In this document: positions 1-5,843 of the stretch, one piece after another | Position numbering within the stretch: position 1 is the stretch's first letter | How the letters are laid out: each line of letters begins with the position of its first letter | Assembly: GCA_913049615.1 (NCBI GenBank) | Contig: CAJWZI010000021.1 | Coordinates: 1 to 12,405, forward strand | Direction: 5' to 3' | Source of the DNA: an uncultured Alphaproteobacteria bacterium | GTDB taxonomy: Bacteria > Pseudomonadota > Alphaproteobacteria > GCA-2731375 | Length of the DNA: 12,405 nt | Notes under the pieces: model-generated | The model's input: the letters and a program-made list of their open reading frames with translations, nothing else | The model's database searches: none | What the model was told of the DNA's origin: nothing | Made by a program: the position numbers and the translations under genes

Positions 1-1
1 G

Positions 2-64
2 AGATTGACCCAATTCGGAAAAGTTTGCGGTGTTTCAACAGCGGTAGAAAGCTTCAACATGTGA
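2..64 (+). CDS. Possible C-terminal end of a gene cut by the window start
   Basis: An open frame enters from the left edge and stops at TGA 62-64, giving 20 codons. The peptide contains FGKVCGVSTAV, which has a normal protein-like composition and faintly recalls the C-terminal helix of ketopantoate-reductase-like proteins (GxxxGVPTPV), but it is far too short to name. It would converge on and overlap by 11 bases the minus-strand hydrolase remnant at 54-284. It may equally be a chance open frame. Confidence 0.2.
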   Translation, partial: RLTQFGKVCGVSTAVESFNM

Positions 65-284
65 TGAGTTCTAAGCTTAAAGTCAACTGCGCAAACTGTT
101 CAATCAATGCCGATACTGTTTCGGGCGCATCTACCTGAAGAAAGTGACCAGCACCGGGCAAAGTCACGACAGGCCCGTCCAGCCACAAGTCTTTGAATAA
201 ACCGATGATGAAGTCTTGAGGAAAAGCCCGGTCTGCCTCGCTAAAAACTATCATAGCAGGTTGCTTCTTAATTTCTGCCGTAGC
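54..284 (-). pseudogene. C-terminal remnant of a haloalkane-dehalogenase-like alpha/beta hydrolase
   Basis: The readable stretch is about 76 codons. It begins just after an in-frame TAG (285-287) and ends at TGA 54-56; the first ATG inside it is at 252-254. It holds the last part of an alpha/beta hydrolase: a beta strand with the acid-region pattern (IVFSEADRAFP, with Asp as the likely catalytic acid), then LPGAGHFLQVDAPE with the catalytic His, then the closing helix. The PGAGHFLQ-D-PE signature is typical of haloalkane dehalogenases and related epoxide hydrolases, which are about 300 residues long. The oxyanion strand, the nucleophile elbow and the cap are all missing, and homologous-looking residues continue upstream of the ATG as far as the stop. 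I therefore read it as a truncated, inactive leftover rather than a small gene. Family assignment is likely; substrate cannot be inferred. Confidence 0.6.
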
Positions 285-350
285 CTAAGATGTGCTGACA
301 ATCTTTAATTTGTTTTCTGTTTCCGCGGCAACGATGAATTGGGGGAATTG

Positions 351-370
351 GAAGGCTGCAATGCAGCTTC
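351..370. promoter_or_regulatory. Palindrome upstream of the oxidoreductase gene
   Basis: GAAGGCTGCA (351-360), a central A (361) and TGCAGCTTC (362-370) form a near-perfect dyad: the inner GCTGCA/TGCAGC arms match fully and one extra G interrupts the outer arms. It lies about 70 bp upstream of the ATG at 442, a usual place for an operator. No clear -35/-10 pair is visible next to it. The region between the hydrolase remnant and the oxidoreductase (285-441) holds nothing else I can recognise. Confidence 0.3.
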
Positions 371-441
371 AGTGCTTCATCTTACGGTAGAAACAGGTAT
401 CGTTAGCGAAAGTCGCCTCGATGACAGGGAATAATAATTTC

Positions 442-1440
442 ATGGCAAATCCAATTAATGCCGCGATCGTCGGCTTGGGTCGTTGGGGGCAATTGCTGGT
501 TTCATCCGTTGACGGCAGTGAGAAAATAAAATTCACGGTGGCTGTCACGCGTACGCCAGCCAAAGCGAAGGATTTTTGCGCCGCCCGTGATATCGAATTG
601 TCGAATGATCTAACGAATGTGCTCAGTGACGACAACATTGATGCCCTTGTCATAGCAACGCCCCACACTCAGCACTTTGACCAACTGATGGCAGCAGCAA
701 GCGCTGGCAAACATGTCTACTGCGAAAAGCCTTGGACTTTGGACGCAGGCCAAGCAAGTAGTTCGCTGCGTGCATTATCCGACGCCGGACTGAAAGTTGC
801 CATCGGTCACAACCGGCGATTTGCGCCCAATACCCAGGCCATGAAAAAGTTGCTGCAAGACGGTGGTCTGGGTACGCCCATTCATATAGATGGTCATTTT
901 GATGCCAACCTTGCACCAAACGAAGGAATGTGGCGAGACAACCGGGCAGAAAGTCCGGCAGGCGGCATGACTTCGTTGGGCATACACGCCCTGGACATGT
1001 TCATTAATTTGTTCGGGCGCATCCGGGATGTGAACGCACAAAGCAAGCGGATTGCCTCAGCGATAGATGTCGATGACACAACCCTGGTTCGGATAAATTT
1101 TGAAAACGGGTGCACAGGCCATTTGACGACGATTTCAGCCACAAACATGCTCTGGCGTGTATCGGTCTTTTGCACCGGCGGATGGGTAGAAATACGAGAC
1201 CAGGACAAACTTGAAGTGTCTTCCATTGCCGATGGCAATACGGCACAAACCTACTCTGGTTATGGATACCCCGCGCTTGCAACGATCCAAGCCGCCCTGG
1301 AAGCGTTCGCAACCGATATCTCTGGCGGGCAGGCGTTCCCGGTTTCGGCGGCTGAAATCGAACATGCGACCAAGGCCCTTGAAGCAATTATCTTTTCAGC
1401 TGAAACCGGCAAAATTGTATCGTTGTGCAATACAGATTAG
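442..1440 (+). CDS. Gfo/Idh/MocA family NAD(P)-dependent oxidoreductase
   Basis: A 332-residue protein of the usual length for this family of cytoplasmic NAD(P)-dependent sugar, polyol or related dehydrogenases. Residues 7-16 (AAIVGLGRWG) are the GxGxxG nucleotide-binding loop of an N-terminal Rossmann fold. CEKPW at 94-98 is the family's EKP motif, with the catalytic-region Lys at 96. GGMTSLGIH at 174-182 is the conserved segment carrying the active-site His 182, and the C-terminal beta-sheet domain follows to the end. The frame opens at ATG 421, but ATG 442 is preferred because AGGGA (426-430) sits 11 bases before it and the protein then starts directly ahead of the Rossmann strand. The gene is single; its flanks are gene debris. 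Members act on very varied substrates, so no specific reaction is assigned. Confidence 0.88.
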   Translation: MANPINAAIVGLGRWGQLLVSSVDGSEKIKFTVAVTRTPAKAKDFCAARDIELSNDLTNVLSDDNIDALVIATPHTQHFDQLMAAASAGKHVYCEKPWTLDAGQASSSLRALSDAGLKVAIGHNRRFAPNTQAMKKLLQDGGLGTPIHIDGHFDANLAPNEGMWRDNRAESPAGGMTSLGIHALDMFINLFGRIRDVNAQSKRIASAIDVDDTTLVRINFENGCTGHLTTISATNMLWRVSVFCTGGWVEIRDQDKLEVSSIADGNTAQTYSGYGYPALATIQAALEAFATDISGGQAFPVSAAEIEHATKALEAIIFSAETGKIVSLCNTD

Positions 1441-1483
1441 GCTTCGAATTTCCGCACCCGCAGTCTTCTATGACAAATGAGAT

Positions 1484-1696
1484 TTAGATTTTCTCGCTAA
1501 GAGCATTGACGAATGCATTGTGGATGGCTGCATCGGCTGGTGCGAAATTTTGCAGGGTTTTGATGTCCCGGAATATAGCTGCTGCCCTTTCCCATCTTCG
1601 GAACGGCCGGTGCGAGGCCAATACCATTGCGGGTGAGGAAGACAACAAGTCTTGAAAATCAACGGCACCATAGACAGCAAGAGCGCCAAACCTCAA
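1484..1696 (-). pseudogene. Possible unidentified gene remnant
   Basis: This 70-codon minus-strand frame lies between the oxidoreductase and the alpha/beta hydrolase and converges on the oxidoreductase. The only initiation codons are TTG (1694-1696), without a Shine-Dalgarno sequence, and the frame continues open upstream into the start of the neighbouring hydrolase gene. The composition is protein-like (FRRWERAAAIFRD, then a closing helix), and the arrangement vaguely resembles the C-terminal helices of TIM-barrel amidohydrolases, but I cannot identify it. It is either the decayed 3' end of a lost gene or a chance frame. Apart from it and the hydrolase's ribosome site (AGAGGAAG 1721-1728), the 293-bp gap 1441-1733 holds nothing I recognise. 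Confidence 0.2.
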
Positions 1697-1733
1697 ACTC
1701 CTGACTGACGCTTGACCGATAGAGGAAGAACTG

Positions 1734-2423
1734 ATGACAACGTTCGTATTAGTGCATGGTGCGTATCAAGGGGGTTGGATTTGGGGGCTCGTCCGGGAGC
1801 GCCTGGAAGCTATTGGCCACCGAGTCTATGCGCCTTCTCTCGACGGCTGCGGCGAGCGGGCTCACAGCCTCCGCCATGGAATCACCACGGAAACTCACGG
1901 TGCAGAAATCGCCGCATTGCTAGAAATGGAAGACCTCACCGATGTCGTGATGGTTGCCACGTCCAGCGGCGGCATGGTTATGGCAGCGGCGGCAGAGCGT
2001 GCACGGAGTCGCATTAGCCGGCTTGTGTTCGCTGACGCCTTGGCGTTGACGGACGGTGAGAAAATCCGGGATATCATCACCCAACCGTCTTCCATAGAAA
2101 CCGACTTGGCGGTCGGCCGTTCCACGGAAGACGCCGCCAGGGTTCTATTCAAGGACCTTAAGCCTGATTTACGTCAATGGGCGGTGGACCGCCTGACCCT
2201 CCACCCGCGTGCTGTTTACTATGAAACGATTAAACTACCAACGTTCTGGTCACAAACCTGGGAGGCCATGGTGATCTATTGCACCGAGGCCGCTAATCCC
2301 GGCAAACCGCACCAAGCACGCACCGCCGAAATGCTGGGCGCATCCTGGCATGAAATTGAGACAGGCCATTACCCGATGCTAAGCACGCCAGATAGATTAG
2401 TAGAGCTGGTTCTGTCGAACTAA
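1734..2423 (+). CDS. Alpha/beta hydrolase, hydroxynitrile lyase/methylesterase type
   Basis: A 229-residue single-domain alpha/beta hydrolase, the usual size for the HNL/MES-like group of esterases. LVHGAYQGGW (6-15) is the classic first strand with the oxyanion HG pair. VATSSGGMV (74-82) is the nucleophile elbow; it normally reads GHSxGG, and Ser 77 aligns with the nucleophile. TGHYPMLSTPD (210-220) carries the catalytic His 212. The acid is less clear: the strand YCTEAANP (182-189) carries Glu 185 where many relatives have Asp. There is no signal peptide, so it should be cytoplasmic. The start is secure: AGAGGAAG (1721-1728) lies five bases before the ATG, and the protein begins right at its first strand. 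It likely cleaves a small ester; the substrate is unknown. It is separated from the oxidoreductase by 293 bp, so co-transcription is unproven. Confidence 0.85.
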   Translation: MTTFVLVHGAYQGGWIWGLVRERLEAIGHRVYAPSLDGCGERAHSLRHGITTETHGAEIAALLEMEDLTDVVMVATSSGGMVMAAAAERARSRISRLVFADALALTDGEKIRDIITQPSSIETDLAVGRSTEDAARVLFKDLKPDLRQWAVDRLTLHPRAVYYETIKLPTFWSQTWEAMVIYCTEAANPGKPHQARTAEMLGASWHEIETGHYPMLSTPDRLVELVLSN

Positions 2424-2475
2424 ATCGCTTCAATAGGACAATTTCTCAGGGAAAAATCCGAAGTTGACGCGCTGA

Positions 2476-2562
2476 CTATCCTCCCGCGACATCGGCCGCG
2501 TCGGCGACCACAAGATCACCCGTATCGTCAAACTGCTACCCTGGTATTGCGCTCCGCCCTGA
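2476..2562 (+). mobile_element. C-terminal remnant of an IS66-type transposase
   Basis: After an in-frame TGA (2473-2475), a 28-codon frame runs to TGA 2560-2562. It contains DHKITRIVKLLPW followed by YCAPP and stop. This closely resembles the extreme C-terminus of the large IS66-family transposase (TnpC), whose last residues usually read like ADHKITRIDELLPW. Nothing of the DDE catalytic core is present upstream, and I see no IS66 terminal inverted repeat or target duplication around it. The fragment is therefore a relic of an old insertion that has since been deleted. It occupies the otherwise empty stretch between the alpha/beta hydrolase (ends 2423) and the amidohydrolase (ends 2804); the rest of 2424-2596 shows no recognisable feature. 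Confidence 0.55.
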
Positions 2563-2596
2563 GCGTAACCGGCACCAGTCGTCTCCAGAAGAACAA

Positions 2597-2800
2597 TCAC
2601 ACCGGACGGATACTGTTTTCAATGGTCCCGGCTCGGTTCACCGAACGTAGTTTATCAAAATTACTTCGGGGCAGGATTACATTGTTGCAGCGTATTACGA
2701 GGCATCCATCAGGATATTCGCAATCGGTTACGCGGTTCCTGGCAAGACTGGTTGCTAGTTCGCTTGGCTCGACGGTGAGTCTACGCCCGATTTCGTTCAT
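2597..2800 (-). CDS. Hypothetical 67-residue ORF behind the amidohydrolase stop
   Basis: An ATG (2798-2800) lies three bases after the amidohydrolase stop codon (2804-2806), in the same reading frame, and opens a 67-codon frame. Translational re-initiation would be possible, but no Shine-Dalgarno sequence is visible. The peptide starts MNEIGRRLTVEPSELA and later has YPDGCLVIR, a pattern that faintly suggests the helix-turn-helix and wing of a Crp- or GntR-type regulator. The recognition helix is not convincing, and no sensor domain is present. It could be a decayed regulator fragment or a chance frame. I do not assign a function. Confidence 0.22.
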   Translation of the reverse strand: MNEIGRRLTVEPSELATSLARNRVTDCEYPDGCLVIRCNNVILPRSNFDKLRSVNRAGTIENSIRPV

Positions 2801-2803
2801 CGT

Positions 2804-4498
2804 TCATGAAGCGTCGGCAAAATCCCGCAACAAATGTCCCGGCGTACCGCAATCCCCTAGGTTATCGCCCCGACTGTCTACTGTCCGCACGCCATTAACC
2901 CAGACGCCATGCAACCCGACCGCCGGAGTATCTATGCGGTCGGCACCGGCCGGCAGGTCGTTTACCCGGCGTTTCTCGCCGCGCGCCACGGTCTTAGGAT
3001 CGAACAGCATCAAGTCCGCCCAGGCGCCCGGCACCAATCGGCCGCGGTCCTTGATGCGGTAGATATCCGCTGCATGCGAGGTTAATGCCTGCACCGCGTA
3101 TTCCACCGACATGTCGCCCCGGTCACGAGCCCAATGCCCCAGCAGGTGCAGGCCGAACCCTGCATCGCACAGGAACGAAAGATGTGCCCCGGCGTCGGAC
3201 AGGGTGATCGCGGCAGCGGGGTTGCGCAGCAACTCGACGACCCGGTCCTCATCAACATTGAAGAGGCGGCAGTCGAACATGGACTTGAGATCGTCGGCAA
3301 GACCGAAATCGAGAAACCAATCCCAGGGGTCCCTGCCCGCCTCGCGCGCCAGAGGGCCAACCTTCTTGCCAACGAGGTCACGGTGTGCCGGCTTATGTGC
3401 AGACATGATGGTCATGTGGTCCCAGTTATTCGAAGAGAACCGGTTCGGCACGCCCGTCGTCTTCATCTCGTCCTTCAGGTTCTGACGGAAGGAGACATCG
3501 GCAAGAACCGCCTTATAGGCTTCGGAGCCCTCCGCCTCGATTGCAGGACGCCAGCCAATCAGCGCCTCCAACGGATAGGGATGCTCCAAAGTGAATTCCA
3601 TACCCAGCGGGAAACAGCCAACCTGTGACCAGAGCTCTCGCCCCCGATCGCGGGCCTCCTCTATCTGACCGATTTCGCGGAACACGCGGTCCGGATCGCC
3701 GGGATCGACAAACATCGCAGCGATCATGACCGGACGCCCATTTTTTGCGGCGACCTTTTCGAGCCAGGGCACTGTCGTGGTCATGCCCTTGGTCAACATA
3801 AAAGCGCCCCTCCCCGCCTCGCCCAAGGCACCGGTCAGTTCCAGCATTTCATGTTCATCGGCAAGGCGGGACGGCATGGGAATTCCGGCATCGCCATTGT
3901 GTTGCTCCAAGGTTGAGGTTGCGAAACCGCAGGCGCCTGCTTCGAGCGCTTCCAGTACCAGGGTCTTCATTTCCGCAACTTCCGGTGCGGTTGCGGCGCG
4001 GTCCGATGCCGCGTCGCCAAGCACCCAGGTGCGGACAGAGGAATGCCCACAGAACGCTGCGACATTCGGCACAATCCCTCGGCATTCCAGCGAATTCATA
4101 TAATCCGGAAACGTCTCAAAGTCCCAGTCGATCCCAGCCTGCATTGCTTCCAACGACATCCCTTCGACATGGGTTAGGTTCTTCAACGTCCGCTCGCGGT
4201 GTTCCGGTTTGCAAGGCGCAATAGTGAAACCGCAATTGCCAATGACCACGGTGGTCACGCCGAGCCGGTTCGACGGAGTCGCATAGGGATCCCAGGTAAG
4301 CTGCGCATCAAAATGTGTGTGCAGATCGATGATGCCGGGGGAGAGGCTTAGGCCTTCTGCATCCATCACTTCGCGACCATCGCCGATTGTGGGGCCAATT
4401 TCCGAGATGCGTCCGTCCTTGACAGCCAGCTCGCCATTCGTGGCAAGATTACCCAGACCATCGATGATGCGCGCGTTCTTGATCACCAAATCATGCAT
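2804..4498 (-). CDS. D-aminoacylase-like amidohydrolase (N-acyl-D-amino-acid deacylase family)
   Basis: A 564-residue amidohydrolase-superfamily enzyme, normal length for the COG3653 group that hydrolyses N-acyl-D-amino acids and related amides or hydantoin-like compounds. A small beta-sandwich (1-50) leads into the TIM barrel with DLHTHFDAQ (58-66; His 60 and His 62 as metal ligands) and GVTTVVIGNCGF (80-91; Cys 89 matches the bridging Cys of D-aminoacylase). LSDAGAHLSF (433-442) carries the conserved catalytic Asp 435, and GAWADLMLFD (491-500) closes the barrel and starts the C-terminal beta-sandwich. The two middle His ligands of classical D-aminoacylase are not seen; their positions look like LTKG and IAAMF. 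No signal peptide, so cytoplasmic. The start is well supported by GGGGAGAAGG upstream of the ATG. It follows the DUF2817 and Ntn-hydrolase genes on the same strand after a 250-bp gap and probably acts in the same pathway. Confidence 0.85.
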   Translation of the reverse strand: MHDLVIKNARIIDGLGNLATNGELAVKDGRISEIGPTIGDGREVMDAEGLSLSPGIIDLHTHFDAQLTWDPYATPSNRLGVTTVVIGNCGFTIAPCKPEHRERTLKNLTHVEGMSLEAMQAGIDWDFETFPDYMNSLECRGIVPNVAAFCGHSSVRTWVLGDAASDRAATAPEVAEMKTLVLEALEAGACGFATSTLEQHNGDAGIPMPSRLADEHEMLELTGALGEAGRGAFMLTKGMTTTVPWLEKVAAKNGRPVMIAAMFVDPGDPDRVFREIGQIEEARDRGRELWSQVGCFPLGMEFTLEHPYPLEALIGWRPAIEAEGSEAYKAVLADVSFRQNLKDEMKTTGVPNRFSSNNWDHMTIMSAHKPAHRDLVGKKVGPLAREAGRDPWDWFLDFGLADDLKSMFDCRLFNVDEDRVVELLRNPAAAITLSDAGAHLSFLCDAGFGLHLLGHWARDRGDMSVEYAVQALTSHAADIYRIKDRGRLVPGAWADLMLFDPKTVARGEKRRVNDLPAGADRIDTPAVGLHGVWVNGVRTVDSRGDNLGDCGTPGHLLRDFADAS

Positions 4499-4748
4499 AT
4501 GCGCCTTCTCCCCAGTGTCTCCAGCATGTCCCTACTCAAATGGCAGAGCAAGTTGCAGCAAATGCCACGCCTAAAAGTGTTCCCTTATATATTACGTTTG
4601 CAATCATAAACATGACCATCAGGAAAGACGGAATTACGAATGTTTTTGAATATTTGTTTCTCAAAGAACTCCCAAACACAAAAAAGCCGCCCGAGTCCCC
4701 GACAAAGTGCCGCAGAGACTAATAATAGCAGTATCCTTCTATTTTTCT
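4499..4748 (-). promoter_or_regulatory. AT-rich gap before the amidohydrolase gene
   Basis: This 250-bp spacer between the DUF2817 stop and the amidohydrolase start is clearly more AT-rich (about 4580-4680) than the flanking genes, and on the minus strand contains TATATAAG-like hexamers around 4584-4592. This suggests that the amidohydrolase has its own promoter, but I cannot define a convincing -35/-10 pair. No protein-like frame fills the gap. Confidence 0.3.
4680..4720 (-). terminator. Weak terminator-like hairpin downstream of the DUF2817 gene
   Basis: On the minus strand, AGTCTC (4715-4720) can pair with GGGACT (4694-4699) with one G-U pair, and a run of six T (4680-4685) follows after a short GC-rich spacer. 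The spacer between stem and T-run makes it non-canonical. If it works, it would partly separate the GGT-like/DUF2817 transcript from the amidohydrolase gene. Confidence 0.25.
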
Positions 4749-5831
4749 TTAATATCCTCTAACCCCTGTCAGCGCTTGCTCGACAATCTCCTGACCGCGG
4801 GCCCAGATATCTGCCTTCCACTGGCTGTCCTCGCCGTAGAAAGCGGCTCGCACTTGTTCCTTGATCGGCTTGAAATACGGCGAAGATTCGGCACCACCCT
4901 TGGCGTAAAGCCAGTTGTCCGCGCGGATCGCTTCGTGCACCTCTTCAAGGGGACGCGTGCCAAATTCCAGTGTGACGGCGGTCACCTCTGCCTCCGGGCA
5001 GGCTCGGTGGTAGCCGAAATCGATCGTGCCGCTAAGCCGGACGGATACGGAATTGCCAATTGCAGCACTCTTAACGTTGCTACCGTACCAAGCGCATGTG
5101 CGTTCGTATTGCAGGTCATCGGGCCCGCCGCGTCCGATGACCTCGCCGTAGCCGCGCGGGCCGAGACCGGTGTGAAAATCAACCATGGCGATGCGCTGCG
5201 CGCCTGAAAGACATTTCCGAGCGAAGCCCTCGATCGTGCGACGCGACCAGCTCGGCCCACAACCGCCATAAAATAGGCCGTCGGGGTAAGTGTACTGGCC
5301 GGTTGAGGTGATCTGCTGGAATATCTTCAATCCCTCTCGCTGCTTAAAGGCTTCGATTACCCTATCCGCATCCTCGCGAGCGCGACCGTTCCAAGTGTCT
5401 GGCACAAGACTTGCGTGCAGCTTGGCATAGCCCGGACTTTTAGGCAGGCCGTCCTCAAAATTAATAAAATTGCGGTTAAGATCAATATTGTCCTCGTTGA
5501 CCCGGCGCAGATGGGCAAAGCCGTGTGGATTATTGGCGTGTACCAGTACTAACGCGGTGTCGGAATCGAGCCGCGCCCTCCAATTCTCCCGTAGGAAGCC
5601 AATCTGACAGCCAGAGCCGCAAAATCCCTCGATACCGTGCGTCGCCGAGCCAGCGACGACGATGTTGCGCGCATTTTGAGAGCCAAGAATGATGATATCG
5701 ATCCCGAGGTCCCCGCCGCTCGGCCCCTTCATCGGGTGTGCAAATTGCCATACGAACGCGCCCGCCTTGTCGGCGGCGGCGAGAAACTTCCCGCGGGCTT
5801 CAGCGTAGTTATCCGAAAAATAACTATCCAC
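4749..5831 (-). CDS. M14-like zinc metallopeptidase (DUF2817 family)
   Basis: A 360-residue protein of the DUF2817 family, a branch of the M14 carboxypeptidase/aspartoacylase-like zinc hydrolases. GSATHGIEGFCG (61-72) carries the HxxE zinc pair His 65 and Glu 68. NIDLNRNF (115-122) matches the Asn-Arg substrate-carboxylate site. DFHTGLGPRG (218-227) supplies the third ligand His 220, and TLEFGT (287-292) the catalytic Glu 289. All key residues of a working enzyme are therefore present. It should remove or hydrolyse a residue next to a free carboxylate; the natural substrate of the family is unknown to me. No signal peptide or membrane segment is seen. The start codon is GTG, 12 bases after the stop of the GGT-like gene; a TAGGG element at that stop codon can serve as its ribosome site. 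Tight spacing indicates one operon with 5844-7451. Confidence 0.85.
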   Translation of the reverse strand: MDSYFSDNYAEARGKFLAAADKAGAFVWQFAHPMKGPSGGDLGIDIIILGSQNARNIVVAGSATHGIEGFCGSGCQIGFLRENWRARLDSDTALVLVHANNPHGFAHLRRVNEDNIDLNRNFINFEDGLPKSPGYAKLHASLVPDTWNGRAREDADRVIEAFKQREGLKIFQQITSTGQYTYPDGLFYGGCGPSWSRRTIEGFARKCLSGAQRIAMVDFHTGLGPRGYGEVIGRGGPDDLQYERTCAWYGSNVKSAAIGNSVSVRLSGTIDFGYHRACPEAEVTAVTLEFGTRPLEEVHEAIRADNWLYAKGGAESSPYFKPIKEQVRAAFYGEDSQWKADIWARGQEIVEQALTGVRGY

Positions 5832-5843
5832 TGCGTAAACGCC

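Noticed and set aside
2547..3062. Plus-strand 171-codon frame across the amidohydrolase 3' end
   Set aside because: Half overlaps the real gene in antisense, and the peptide is Ser/Arg/Pro-rich with no family features.
3134..3628. Long plus-strand open frame inside the amidohydrolase gene
   Set aside because: It is antisense to a well-supported gene, has arginine/glutamine-rich low-quality composition and no recognisable motif; a codon-bias shadow.
4707..5207. Plus-strand 166-codon frame over the DUF2817 gene
   Set aside because: It is antisense to a gene with complete catalytic motifs; no protein-like domain of its own.
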